Both the position numbers and the translations under genes were made by a program. Below the pieces are notes generated by a model. It made no database searches. It was not told the DNA's origin and saw only the letters and a list, made by a program, of their open reading frames with translations. DNA of 64,000 bases from Microbacterium lemovicicum (lineage in GTDB: Bacteria; Actinomycetota; Actinomycetes; Actinomycetales; Microbacteriaceae): contig NZ_CP031423.1 of the NCBI RefSeq assembly GCF_003991875.1, forward strand, positions 2,852,001-2,916,000. Direction: 5' to 3'. Below, piece by piece: positions 53,154-61,941 of the stretch; position 1 is the stretch's first letter; each line of letters starts with the position of its first letter.

Positions 53154-54503
53154 ATGCCCTCGCCCGACGCTCCCGATCGCGCCCCCTCCGGCGACCGCCT
53201 CGGCTTCGCCACCCGTCAGCTGCACGCCGGCGACGAGCAGCACGGACCGCACGCGCCGCGCGCGACGCCGATCTACCTGACCGCCGGGTTCGAGTTCGAC
53301 GACTTCGACCAGGCGCACGGCCGGTTCGCCGGCACGGAGAGCGGCTTCAGCTACACCCGTGTCGGCAACCCCACGAACGCCGCCGCCGAGCGCCGCATCG
53401 CCGACCTCGAGTCCGCGAAGGACGCGCTGCTCGTCGGGAGCGGGCAGGCCGCCGTCGCGACGACGGTGCTGGCGCTCGTCTCGGCCGGAGACCACGTCGT
53501 GGCCGCGTCCAGCCTGTACGAGGGCACGCGCGAATTCCTGCGCGACGACCTCAGCCGGCTCGGCATCACGGTCGACTTCGTCGCAGACGCCCGCAACCTC
53601 GACGAATGGGATGCCGCGTTCCGCCCCGCGACCCGACTGGTGCTGGCCGAGTCCATCCCGAACCCCAAGAACGACGTGCTCGACATCGCGGCCATCGCCG
53701 CCATCGCGCACCGCCACGGGGTTCCGCTCGCGATCGACAACACGCTCGCCACCCCGTACCTCGTGCGTCCGATCGAGCACGGCGCCGACATCATCGTGCA
53801 CTCCGCGAGCAAGTTCCTCGCCGGCCACGGCTCGGTGCTCGGCGGCTTCGTCGTCGACGCCGGCACGTTCCCATGGGGCGACCATCCCGACAGATACCCG
53901 CAGCTCGTCGTGGATCGGGGTCCCGACGGACGCACCCACCTCGAGCGCGCCGGCGCCACCGCGTTCACCGAGTTCGCCCGGCGCGTGGCCATGCGCTACG
54001 GCCCGTCGCCCTCGCCGCTCAACGCGTTCCTCATCCTGCAGGGCATCGAGACGCTGTCGCTGCGGGTGAAGCACCAGTCCGCTGCCGCCCTGCAGCTCGC
54101 CGAGTGGCTGGAGAAGCAGCCCGGCGTCGCCTCCGTCGACTACAGCGGACTGGCCTCCAGCTCGTACCACCCGCTCGCCGAGCGGTACCTGCCCGACGGC
54201 CAGGGATCGGTGTTCGCCGTCACCGTCCACGGCGGCCTCGAGGCGGCCCGGGTGTTCCAGAACGCGCTGCAGCTCTTCACGCGCATGACCCACCTCGGTG
54301 ACGTGCGCTCGCTCGTGCTGCACCCCGCCACGACCACCCACGTCGGCAGCACCGACGAGCAGCGCGCGGCGCGCGGCATCGAGCCCGGTCTTCTCCGGCT
54401 CTCGATCGGGCTCGAAGACGTCGAGGACCTCATCGGCGACCTCGCGCAGGCGCTGGAGGCCGCAGCATCCGCTCGCCTCCTCACCGAAGCGGGACTCGCG
54501 TGA
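53154..54503 (+). CDS. metY: O-acetylhomoserine sulfhydrylase
   Basis: 449 residues, longer than MetB-type enzymes as usual for MetY. FATRQLHAGDEQHGPHAPRATPIYLTAGFEF, YTRVGNPTNAAAE, LVGSGQAAVATTVLAL, IDNTLATPYLVRPIEHGADIIVHSASKFLAGHGS with PLP Lys220, and LVLHPATTTHVGSTDEQ. It makes homocysteine directly from O-acetylhomoserine and sulfide. TAGCGT lies 6 nt before the ATG, so it is likely leaderless. The monooxygenase gene overlaps its stop (GTGA). Confidence 0.93.
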   Translation: MPSPDAPDRAPSGDRLGFATRQLHAGDEQHGPHAPRATPIYLTAGFEFDDFDQAHGRFAGTESGFSYTRVGNPTNAAAERRIADLESAKDALLVGSGQAAVATTVLALVSAGDHVVAASSLYEGTREFLRDDLSRLGITVDFVADARNLDEWDAAFRPATRLVLAESIPNPKNDVLDIAAIAAIAHRHGVPLAIDNTLATPYLVRPIEHGADIIVHSASKFLAGHGSVLGGFVVDAGTFPWGDHPDRYPQLVVDRGPDGRTHLERAGATAFTEFARRVAMRYGPSPSPLNAFLILQGIETLSLRVKHQSAAALQLAEWLEKQPGVASVDYSGLASSSYHPLAERYLPDGQGSVFAVTVHGGLEAARVFQNALQLFTRMTHLGDVRSLVLHPATTTHVGSTDEQRAARGIEPGLLRLSIGLEDVEDLIGDLAQALEAAASARLLTEAGLA

Positions 54504-55822
54504 GCAAGCCGCAGCACTTCGGCTGGTTCCTCTCGCGCGGCTTCGGGCCGCACGGGTGGGCGCGGCCGTACTGGGAGTGGAACCACGCCTGGAAGGAGCC
54601 CGGCCTCTACCAGCAGTCCGCCCGCGAGCTCGAGCAGGCCGGCTTCGACTTCGTGCTCATCGAGGACGCCCTCTCCGTCGGCATCAGCCCCGCCACGCTC
54701 GACCTGCGCGTGCGCAAGGCCTACGGCGGGCCCAAGCACGACCCGTGGATGCTGGCTCCCTACCTCTTCGCCGCAACCGAGCATCTGGGTGTCATCCCGA
54801 CCGCCAACCCGGCGGCGTGGCATCCGTACACGGCGGCCCGGCAGTTCGCCTCGCTGCACCACCTCAGCCGCGGACGCGTGGGCATCAATGTCGTGACGGA
54901 CGTCGGCTCCGCCCACCACTTCGGGCAGGACCGCCTCTCCCACGACGCGGCCTATGACCGCGCGCAGGAGTGGCTCGACGCCCTGCGGCTGCTCTGGCGC
55001 AGCTGGGACGACGACGCCCTGATCCTCGACGCGGAGTCGCAGATCTACGCCGACGGCACGAAGATCCGCGCGGTCGAGCACCGCGGCGAGTACTACTCGT
55101 TCGACGGTCCGCTCAACGCGGAGCCGCTGCCGACCGAGCCGGTGATCGCCTCCCCGGGCGGATCGGGCCGGGGACTGGGCTTCGCCGGACGCAACTCCGA
55201 GATCCAGCTCGCGCTGTCGAACCTCGACGTCGACGCGATCCGCGCGTACCGCGCGAAGGTGCACACGGCAGCCCGCGCGGAGGGCCGCGACCCGGCGGCG
55301 ATCAAGACGATGTTCGTGTTCAAGCCCATCGTCGCGGCATCGGTCGACGAGGCCGACCGCATCGTCGCCGCGTCGGCGCATCCCGACGACGCGGCGCTGC
55401 TGGCGGTCGCGGAGGCGTGGTCGAGCGACCTCGAGACCGACCTCACCGCGCTCGACCTCGACCGGCCGCTCGACCCGGGCATCTTCGGCGAGCACGTGTC
55501 GCAGGGCACGATCAAGGGACTGCGCGGCCGCTTCGACTCGTTCGCCGACGTGCCGTTCCGCGAGATCCTGACCGGCAAGGCGCGGCTGGGCCGCATCGGC
55601 GACGGGATCAGCGGCACGGTGGGCACCGCCGACGAGCTGGCCGACCTGATCCAGGCGCTCGGAGACGACGCCGACAACGACGGCCTGATCTTCTCGGGCG
55701 ACCTGCACCCGGTGACGCTGCACCGAGCGCTCGACGAGCTCGTGCCGATCCTGCGTCGCCGCGGCATCCTGCGCGACGACTTCACCGGCGAGGGGCTCCA
55801 CGCCAACCTGGCGTCCTTCTGA
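54500..55822 (+). CDS. NtaA/SnaA/DszA-family FMN-dependent monooxygenase (luciferase-like)
   Basis: 440 residues from the GTG overlapping metY. Opens FGWFLSRGFGPHGWARPYWEW and continues with the TIM-barrel motifs FDFVLIEDALSVG, LGVIPTANPAAWHPYTAARQFASLHHLSRGRVGINVVTDVGSAHHFG and SPGGSGRGLGFAGRNSEIQ. The family oxidises organic S or N compounds with reduced FMN supplied by a separate reductase. Coupling to metY suggests it frees sulfur from an organosulfur compound for homocysteine synthesis. The substrate is unknown. Confidence 0.9.
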   Translation: MSKPQHFGWFLSRGFGPHGWARPYWEWNHAWKEPGLYQQSARELEQAGFDFVLIEDALSVGISPATLDLRVRKAYGGPKHDPWMLAPYLFAATEHLGVIPTANPAAWHPYTAARQFASLHHLSRGRVGINVVTDVGSAHHFGQDRLSHDAAYDRAQEWLDALRLLWRSWDDDALILDAESQIYADGTKIRAVEHRGEYYSFDGPLNAEPLPTEPVIASPGGSGRGLGFAGRNSEIQLALSNLDVDAIRAYRAKVHTAARAEGRDPAAIKTMFVFKPIVAASVDEADRIVAASAHPDDAALLAVAEAWSSDLETDLTALDLDRPLDPGIFGEHVSQGTIKGLRGRFDSFADVPFREILTGKARLGRIGDGISGTVGTADELADLIQALGDDADNDGLIFSGDLHPVTLHRALDELVPILRRRGILRDDFTGEGLHANLASF

Positions 55823-55926
55823 ACCGGAATGCCACCGAGCCGACCGACGTTGACACAGGACGCAACAGGACGACGCGAGCCGACACATTCGCGGCCCGTC
55901 GTGCGGGAGAGGATTAGCGTCGAGAC

Positions 55927-56508
55927 ATGACCGCATCGCGCAGTGCCCGTATCGAGGCCGAGGACTCCGGCCCCCACCGGCCGCACACCCTGGGCGCCAC
56001 GGTGTCGGCCGACGAGTTCAAGGCCGTCTTCCGCGGCCACCCCGGCGGCATCGCGGTCATCACCGCGCAGGGCCCCGACGGACCCGTCGCCCTCACCGCG
56101 TCGTCGGTCTCATCCGTGAGCGTCGACCCGCCCCTGCTGATCTTCTCGACCTCCGTGCTCTCCTCCGCCACCCCGGCCATCGCCGCGGCGGAGACGATCG
56201 TCGTGCACCTGCTCGATGCCGATGACCTCGACCTCGCCCGTCTGGGCGCGACGAGCGGCGTCGACCGCTTCGCCGACACCGACGCGTGGACCCGCCTGTC
56301 GACCGGCGAGCCGGTCTACCGGGGCGTGCGCGCCTGGGTGCGCTGCGCGGTCGTGAGCAGGATGGATGCCGGCAGCTCCGTCGTCATCGCCGCTCAGGCC
56401 CTCCAGGCCCACGTCGAACGCGACATCCCGCCGGCCGAGGCCGGCAACGGGCTGGTCTATCACAACCGTCTCTGGCACCGTCTGGGCGAGCACTCCCGCG
56501 TCGACTGA
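55927..56508 (+). CDS. Flavin reductase family protein
   Basis: 193 residues, HpaC/DszD-like split-barrel. EFKAVFRGHPGGIAVITAQG, VALTASSVSSVSVDPPLLIFSTS, TIVVHLLDADDLDLARLGA and a C-terminal NRLWHRLG. It reduces FMN with NAD(P)H and probably feeds the monooxygenase 105 bp upstream. TAGCGT lies 6 nt before the ATG, so it has its own leaderless promoter and could serve other enzymes too. Confidence 0.9.
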   Translation: MTASRSARIEAEDSGPHRPHTLGATVSADEFKAVFRGHPGGIAVITAQGPDGPVALTASSVSSVSVDPPLLIFSTSVLSSATPAIAAAETIVVHLLDADDLDLARLGATSGVDRFADTDAWTRLSTGEPVYRGVRAWVRCAVVSRMDAGSSVVIAAQALQAHVERDIPPAEAGNGLVYHNRLWHRLGEHSRVD

Positions 56509-56687
56509 GCACGGCGCCGCGGTCAGGCCGCAGCGCGCGCCATGCAGTCGTAGTCGGGGACGACTCTTGTCGGCTCTGAGGATCGCCGCGCGACAGAAGT
56601 CATCCCAAACTCTCGCCGGGCAGGGCTGGGCCGGGCCGGGCCGGCGGGCGCGACGCCCAGCGGGAGCCGGACTCGAGAGTGACGCGG

Positions 56688-57551
56688 TCAGGCAGGGTCG
56701 TCGAAGAGCTGGCCGATCGGCTCGCGCTTCTCGGACTGGAAGCGGTCTTCCGCGCGGCCGCGCGCCCAGTATGCCGACAGCGACATGTCGGTGCGCGACA
56801 GGCCCCAGACGCGCTGCAGGTGGGTTCCGAGCGCCTTCACCTGGCCGCGCTCGCCGTGCACGAACGCCTCGACCGGCGCGTCGGGCGGCGTCAGGCCGGA
56901 GACCTCGGTCACCACGTCGGACTTGCTGCGGTGCACCCAGCGCACCCGGACGCCGGCTGGCGCGCGCAGCGGCACTTCGTCATCGGGACCGTCGACCTCG
57001 ATCAGCACGCTGCCCACGGCATCGGTGGGCGCCGCCTCGAGCGCGGCGGCGATCGCCGGGACGGCCGACTCGTCGCCGACGTACAGACGGTGGACCGCGG
57101 CATCCTGTGTCGGCAGGAACTTGCCGCCCGGACCGCTCAGGCACAGCAGGTCGCCCGGCTGAGCGGAGGCAGCCCACGGTCCGGCGATGCCGTCGTCGCC
57201 GTGCACCACGAAGTCGATCGCGATGGTGCGGCCCTCGAGGTCGACGTCGCGGACGGTGTAGGTCCGTCGCGACGGGAGGTCTTCCGGGGCGAGCGTCTCG
57301 CGCAGCGCATCGAGGTCGTAGGGCGGCTGGAGGCCGAGCTCCGGCTTGGCGAAGAGGAGCTTGACGTACTTGTCGGTGGCGGCGAGGCGCTCCGGGTCGG
57401 CCTGGGTCAGGAACTGCTCCACGCCCGCCCCGCCCAGGCGCACACGGGTCAGCGACGCCGAGAGCCTCTCGGTCGCGACGACCTCGAGCACGAGCGGGGT
57501 GCGGGGCTTGCGCGGCCGATCCATGGGCGAAGAAGGCGGGGTGAGGGTCAT
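56688..57551 (-). CDS. Siderophore-interacting protein (flavin-dependent ferric reductase)
   Basis: 287 residues. The FAD-binding domain has PSRRTYTVRDVD (RxYT motif), IAIDFVVHGDDGIAGPWAASAQPGDLLCLSGPGGKFLP; the SIP NAD-binding half has LYVGDESAVPAIAAALEAA and FVHGERGQVKALGTHL. It reduces ferric siderophore complexes in the cytoplasm to release iron. No siderophore uptake genes lie next to it. The C-terminal SAYWARGRAEDRFQSEKRE is typical. Confidence 0.93.
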   Translation of the reverse strand: MTLTPPSSPMDRPRKPRTPLVLEVVATERLSASLTRVRLGGAGVEQFLTQADPERLAATDKYVKLLFAKPELGLQPPYDLDALRETLAPEDLPSRRTYTVRDVDLEGRTIAIDFVVHGDDGIAGPWAASAQPGDLLCLSGPGGKFLPTQDAAVHRLYVGDESAVPAIAAALEAAPTDAVGSVLIEVDGPDDEVPLRAPAGVRVRWVHRSKSDVVTEVSGLTPPDAPVEAFVHGERGQVKALGTHLQRVWGLSRTDMSLSAYWARGRAEDRFQSEKREPIGQLFDDPA

Positions 57552-57568
57552 GGGTGCTCCTGGGCGAT

Positions 57569-58108
57569 TCAGCCGGCGCGCAGCTCGTGGATGGCGGTGG
57601 ACAGGTTCGTGCCGTTCAGCTCGAGGTAGACGGTGCCCTCGGTGACCGAGACGGACAGTGTGCTGCGGCGCTCGAGGGCGGCGGCGGCCGCGTCGACGAA
57701 GCCGGGGTCGAAGCTGCGGAGCGGGATGTCCTCAGCGCGGTGGATGCGCTTGCCGTCCCACGTCGCGGCCACCTTCGCCGGATCGCGGTGGGTGTACACG
57801 ACGGTGCGGTCGGCGAGCTTGCTGCCGGTGTGCAGTCGCGACGCATCCGGGGAGCCGACCTCGATCCACGACGTCACGCGCCCGGTCAGGTCGCGCACGA
57901 GCACGGCGGGCTCGTCAGTGGCGGCGACGCCCTCGCTGAAGGAGATGCCCTCGGCGTACTCCAAGCAGTAGGCGAGCACGCGCGTCATCATGAAGGCGGC
58001 GGTCTCGGACGGATGCCGCGCCACGCGCAGCGTCAGATCCTCGTAGACGCCGCGATCGACGTCGGCCAGCTGCACCGCGAAGGTGTGGATCGTCGCACCG
58101 ATGGCCAT
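57569..58108 (-). CDS. YaeQ-family protein
   Basis: 179 residues from the ATG at 58108, with TAGCCT 7 nt upstream (leaderless). ATIHTFAVQLADVDRGVYEDLTLRVARHPSETAAFMMTRVLAYCLEYAEGISF is the typical YaeQ opening, and DEPAVLVRDLTGRVTSWIEVGSPDASRLH the second conserved block. YaeQ has a PD-(D/E)XK nuclease-like fold; its function is unsettled (early reports link it to RfaH suppression). It lies 17 bp upstream of the siderophore-interacting-protein gene and may be co-transcribed. Confidence 0.9.
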   Translation of the reverse strand: MAIGATIHTFAVQLADVDRGVYEDLTLRVARHPSETAAFMMTRVLAYCLEYAEGISFSEGVAATDEPAVLVRDLTGRVTSWIEVGSPDASRLHTGSKLADRTVVYTHRDPAKVAATWDGKRIHRAEDIPLRSFDPGFVDAAAAALERRSTLSVSVTEGTVYLELNGTNLSTAIHELRAG

Positions 58109-58168
58109 GTGATCGAGGCTACCCGCGCGGGCGACCCCCACCGCACGGAGCGGAGGCGCGGCCGTGGC

Positions 58169-58369
58169 TCAGAGCGCCTTGAGCCGCTTCTTCGCCTGCT
58201 TCTCGACCAGCACCGCCACGAAGTCCCGCACGTGGGCGTCGTGCAGCTCGTCGAACGAGTCCTCGACGACGGAGCGGACCGTCTCTTCCGGAACCTCGGG
58301 GAATCGCGGGCGGAGGCGTTCCGCGATCTCCTCGATGCTGACGGTTTCCTCGGGGGTGCGGTGGGGCAT
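58169..58369 (-). CDS. Small three-helix-bundle-type protein
   Basis: 66 residues: SIEEIAERLRPRFPEVPEETVRSVVEDSFDEL, then HVRDFVAVLVEKQAKKRL. It is the closest relative of the C-terminal domain of the protein from 48776 and resembles the one from 44929. A GGAG site lies 8 nt before the ATG and TAGCGT (minus strand, 58407-58402) further upstream. Soluble; likely dimer; function unknown. Confidence 0.8.
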   Translation of the reverse strand: MPHRTPEETVSIEEIAERLRPRFPEVPEETVRSVVEDSFDELHDAHVRDFVAVLVEKQAKKRLKAL

Positions 58370-58435
58370 GGCGTGTCTCCGTGGGGGCGAGGGGAGCTTC
58401 CACGCTACTCCTGCATGCAGCCGAATACTGTCCTC

Positions 58436-59404
58436 TCAGGGCGCCGCATCCCACCAGTCGAGCACCCGTGTGCCGATGAGGGTCAGCCACGGCGAGCGCT
58501 CGCCCTCGTCGACGTCGACGTCGAACCACGTGCGACCGGGAAGCCTCCCCGCCTGCAGCCAGGTGCCGTCGCTCTGCCGCGCCGCGCGGACGAGTTCGAT
58601 CGCGTCGGCGAGGCGATGGTCGGGCGGCGTGCCCTCCAGGTCGGAGGCGTCGCGGAAGTGATCGAGGGCGGCGAGGGCGCTGTAGCGATAGCGATCGGGG
58701 TAGAGGAACTGGTCGACGAACTCCCCGACGCGCTCGCCCGTCGACGCGCGATACAGCAGCCTCCGCGACAGCAGATACTCCTCGCCCGCGTGACGCGCCT
58801 CGCGGAGTGACGTGTCGCCGGTGATCCGTTCGTAGGCGAGCATGCCGCGCACCGCATTGAGCGTGGAGTGGAAGGACGATCGCGTCGAATCGCCTTCTTC
58901 GGCCTGACAGTTCCAGCCGCCGTCGGCGAGGCGATGCTCGGGGAACCAGGCTACGAGGCGCGAGACGTCCGCTCCGAGCCAGGCACCCGTCGCAAGCGTG
59001 AATGCGTTGATGCAGACGTCGACCTCGCCGCCCCAGTAGGGGAGGTCGTCGTACTCCCAGCGGCTGTGGCGGTCGAGTTCCTCCGCCGTTCCTGCGAGCA
59101 CCGACGCGTCGAGCCCCCACTCGCGCAGGTCTTTGAGGCTCCACGTCGTGGCCACCCAGGGCTGCCCGGGCTCTTCCGCCTCGGGGCTGTCGAAGTAGCC
59201 GGCCGGGAAGTACGCGCCGCCCAGCCATTGCCCGTCGTCGTCCTGGTGCGAGAGCAGCTCCGCCCCGAACCCCTCCGTGGCCACGCGCGACCGGGTCTCC
59301 TGCCAGACCTCGGGCGGCGCCTGCAGCAGGTCGCGCTGCACCTGCCAGCGCAGTGCGGGGTCGGTGTCGAGGAGCCAGTCGAGCGTCTTCGGATCGAGGG
59401 ACAT
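58436..59404 (-). CDS. Squalene-cyclase/prenyltransferase-like alpha-barrel protein of unknown function
   Basis: 322 residues. TDPALRWQVQRDLLQAPPEVW, SHQDDDGQWLGGAYF, HRLADGGWNCQAEEGDSTRSSFHSTLNAVRGM and ADAIELVRAARQSDGTWL show the repeated D-G-x-W helices of terpene cyclase/protein prenyltransferase barrels. It lacks the DxDD-type acid motif of real squalene-hopene cyclases, so cyclase activity is doubtful. TAGCGT lies 6 nt before the ATG (leaderless). Commonly mislabelled squalene cyclase. Confidence 0.82.
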   Translation of the reverse strand: MSLDPKTLDWLLDTDPALRWQVQRDLLQAPPEVWQETRSRVATEGFGAELLSHQDDDGQWLGGAYFPAGYFDSPEAEEPGQPWVATTWSLKDLREWGLDASVLAGTAEELDRHSRWEYDDLPYWGGEVDVCINAFTLATGAWLGADVSRLVAWFPEHRLADGGWNCQAEEGDSTRSSFHSTLNAVRGMLAYERITGDTSLREARHAGEEYLLSRRLLYRASTGERVGEFVDQFLYPDRYRYSALAALDHFRDASDLEGTPPDHRLADAIELVRAARQSDGTWLQAGRLPGRTWFDVDVDEGERSPWLTLIGTRVLDWWDAAP

Positions 59405-59479
59405 GGCGGCACGCTACTCCCGCCCGCCGACACCCGCGACCCGCCCGCTCACACCCGCGACCCTCGCTGACACCGGCGA

Positions 59480-60484
59480 TCAGGCCGCCGGCACCGCCGC
59501 CGTGGTCGCGCGGGGCACCAGCCTCGTGGGGAGCAGGATGCTGGTCTGCGCCGGCGTCTCCCCCGCCATCAGCGCCATGGCCAGCTCGGCGGCGATCCGG
59601 CCCAGGCGGTGCATGGGCTGGCGGACCGTGGTGAGGGCGGGCAGCCGGCGCGAGGCCTCGGGGATGTCGTCGAAGCCGACGACCGACAGGTCTTCGGGCA
59701 CCCGCAGGCCCAGCTCGGCCGCGACGCCCAGCACCGCGAGGGCGGAGAGGTCGTTCGCGGCGAACACCGCGGTCGGTCGCGCTCCACCGAGCAGGGTGCG
59801 CGCAGCATCCCCCGCCGCCTCCGGCTCGTACCGGCCGACCTCCACCAGCCTCGGGTCGAAGTCGATGCCGGCATCGGTGAGCGCCTGCCGGTAGCCGGCC
59901 TCGCGGAGCTTCGCCGAGCGGAGGTCGGGACGGCCGGCGAGGAACCCGATGCGGCGGTGGCCGAGCTCGACGAGGTAGCGGGTCGCCTCGACCGCTCCCC
60001 CGAAGCTGTCGGACTCGACGGTGGGGAGATCGCCGTGGCCCGTGTGCGGGTCCACCGCGACGATCGGGATCTCGGCACTCGGGGCGATGACGGTCGGGGT
60101 GACCATGATCGCGGCGTCGATGAGGGTGCCCGACAGCCGCTGGAGCGACCGCTTCTCCCACCCGGCGGAGGCGTGGTGGCGCACCCCCGCGTAGGCGAGG
60201 ACGTCGTAGGGCGAGCCGGCGAGGCCGGCGCTGACGCCCTTGAGGATCTCGGCGGTGAAGGGCTCGAAGTCGGGCACCAGCACGCCGATCACGCCCGTCT
60301 GGCGCGCCCGCATGCTGCTGGCCACGAGGCTCGACGCGTATCCGAGGCGCTCGACCTCGGCGAGCACGCGCTGCGCCGTGCCCTCCGCCACGCCGTACCT
60401 GCCGTTGACGGCCTTGGAGACCGTGGCGACGCTCACCCCGGCCGCCGCCGCGACGTCGTGGATGGTGGCGCGACGCGTGGGCAT
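59480..60484 (-). CDS. LacI-family regulator of the MalEFG-type importer
   Basis: 334 residues. HTH RATIHDVAAAAGVSVATVSKAVNGRYGVAEGTAQRVLAEVERLGY, hinge SSLVASSMRAR, then the sugar-binding core (TGVIGVLVPDFEPFTAEILKG, VVGFDDIPEASRRLPALTTVRQPM). TAGATT lies 7 nt before the ATG (leaderless). It is divergent from the sugar importer, with an operator-like site between. It probably represses that importer in the absence of sugar. Confidence 0.93.
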   Translation of the reverse strand: MPTRRATIHDVAAAAGVSVATVSKAVNGRYGVAEGTAQRVLAEVERLGYASSLVASSMRARQTGVIGVLVPDFEPFTAEILKGVSAGLAGSPYDVLAYAGVRHHASAGWEKRSLQRLSGTLIDAAIMVTPTVIAPSAEIPIVAVDPHTGHGDLPTVESDSFGGAVEATRYLVELGHRRIGFLAGRPDLRSAKLREAGYRQALTDAGIDFDPRLVEVGRYEPEAAGDAARTLLGGARPTAVFAANDLSALAVLGVAAELGLRVPEDLSVVGFDDIPEASRRLPALTTVRQPMHRLGRIAAELAMALMAGETPAQTSILLPTRLVPRATTAAVPAA

Positions 60485-60513
60485 GAGGCTGAATCTAGTG
60501 GAAGAAAATGATT

Positions 60514-60553
60514 TCGAAAACGTTTGACGAACCGCGCCCGCGGTTGCGACGAT
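60514..60553. promoter_or_regulatory. LacI-type operator and candidate promoter of the sugar importer
   Basis: TCGAAAACGTTTGA (60514-60527) is an imperfect palindrome centred on AACGTT, like LacI/GalR sites. It overlaps TTGACG (60524-60529), which with GACGAT (60548-60553, 18-nt spacer) makes a plausible rightward promoter. The regulator's own -10 box (TAGATT) is just to the left. Confidence 0.55.
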
Positions 60554-60629
60554 CCTCGGACCGGTCGCCGGACAGCTTTACGGCACCGACCTGCGTCGTC
60601 ACCCATCGGCGCCACTCAACGAGGAGAAC

Positions 60630-61937
60630 ATGGTGAGTCACATGAACAGCAGAAGGATGCTGGTCGCATCGGCCGCACTCGTCGCGGGAGCGCTCGCTCT
60701 CAGCGGCTGCGGCGCAGGCGGAGACAGCGGCGGGGACAGCGACGGCGGCGACGTCACGATGAGCCTCTGGCACAACTCGACGACCGGCCCCGGCAAGGAC
60801 TTCTGGGACACGACGGTCGCTGACTTCGAGGCGGCCAACCCCGGCGTCACGATCGAGATCCAGTCGGTGCAGAACGAGGACCTGGACGGCAAGCTGCAGA
60901 CCGCGCTCAACGCGGGCGATGCCCCCGACCTGTTCCTGCAGCGCGGCGGCGGCAAGATGGCCGCCATGGTCAAGGCCGGCCAGCTCAAGGACCTCACCGA
61001 CGCCATCAGCGGCGCGGCCAAGGACGAGATCCCCCAGGCGGCGTACTCGGCGAACAGCCTCGATGGGAAGATCTACGCCCTCCCCGTCGCCGTCCTCCCC
61101 GGCGGCCTCTTCTACAGCCAGGACCTCTTCACGCAGGCCGGCATCACCGAGACGCCCACCACCATGGACGAGTTCGACGACGCCGTGTCGAAGCTGAAGG
61201 ACGCGGGCGTCGCCCCGGTCGCGCTCGGCGCGAAGGACGCCTGGCCGGCCGCGCACTGGTACTACTGGTTCGCGCTGCGCGAGTGCAGCGCCGACACCCT
61301 GGCCCAGGCCGCCGACGAGAAGAACTTCGACGACGAGTGCTGGATCGCCGCGGGCGAGGACCTCGAGAAGTTCGCCGCGACGCAGCCGTTCAACGAGGGC
61401 TTCCTCACCACCTCCGCCCAGCAGGGCGCGGGAAGCTCGGCCGGTCTCGTGGCCAACCACCAGGCCTCGATGGAGCTCATGGGCGCCTGGGACCCGGGCG
61501 TGATCAGCTCGCTCACCCCCGACGCCAAGCCGCTCGCCGACCTCGGCTGGTTCCCCTTCCCGGAGATCTCCGGCGGCAACGGAGAGCCCGGCTCGATGAT
61601 GGGCGGCGTGGACGGCTACTCGTGCTCGGTGGACGCCCCCGACGCCTGCGTCGACTTCCTGAACTACCTGGGCACCTCCGACGTGCAGACGAACTACTAC
61701 AAGGCCTTCAACGCGCCGCCGGTGAACACCGTCGCGCAGAAGGCGGTCACCGAGCCCTACCTGCAGAGCATCCTGGAGGCGTACAACGCCGCCCCGTACG
61801 CCTCGCAGTGGCTCGACACCGTCTACGGCCAGAACGTCGGCAACGCGATGAACGTCGCCGTGGTGGACCTGCTCGCAGGCAAGGGCTCGCCGCAGGACCT
61901 CGTCGAGGCCGTCAAGAGCGCCGCAGCGAAGGCGTGA
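60630..61937 (+). CDS. Sugar ABC transporter substrate-binding lipoprotein (family 1)
   Basis: 435 residues from the ATG at 60630 (GAGGAGA just upstream; the in-frame ATG at 60642 is 16 nt from it). Lipoprotein signal RRMLVASAALVAGALALSGC. Family 1 features: VTMSLWHNSTTGPGKDFWD, QSVQNEDLDGKLQTALNAGDAPDLFLQRGG, ALGAKDAWPAAHWYYWFAL, and MELMGAWDPGVISSL. It captures an oligosaccharide or sugar outside the membrane for the permeases that follow 4 bp downstream. Confidence 0.93.
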   Translation: MVSHMNSRRMLVASAALVAGALALSGCGAGGDSGGDSDGGDVTMSLWHNSTTGPGKDFWDTTVADFEAANPGVTIEIQSVQNEDLDGKLQTALNAGDAPDLFLQRGGGKMAAMVKAGQLKDLTDAISGAAKDEIPQAAYSANSLDGKIYALPVAVLPGGLFYSQDLFTQAGITETPTTMDEFDDAVSKLKDAGVAPVALGAKDAWPAAHWYYWFALRECSADTLAQAADEKNFDDECWIAAGEDLEKFAATQPFNEGFLTTSAQQGAGSSAGLVANHQASMELMGAWDPGVISSLTPDAKPLADLGWFPFPEISGGNGEPGSMMGGVDGYSCSVDAPDACVDFLNYLGTSDVQTNYYKAFNAPPVNTVAQKAVTEPYLQSILEAYNAAPYASQWLDTVYGQNVGNAMNVAVVDLLAGKGSPQDLVEAVKSAAAKA

Positions 61938-61941
61938 GGTC

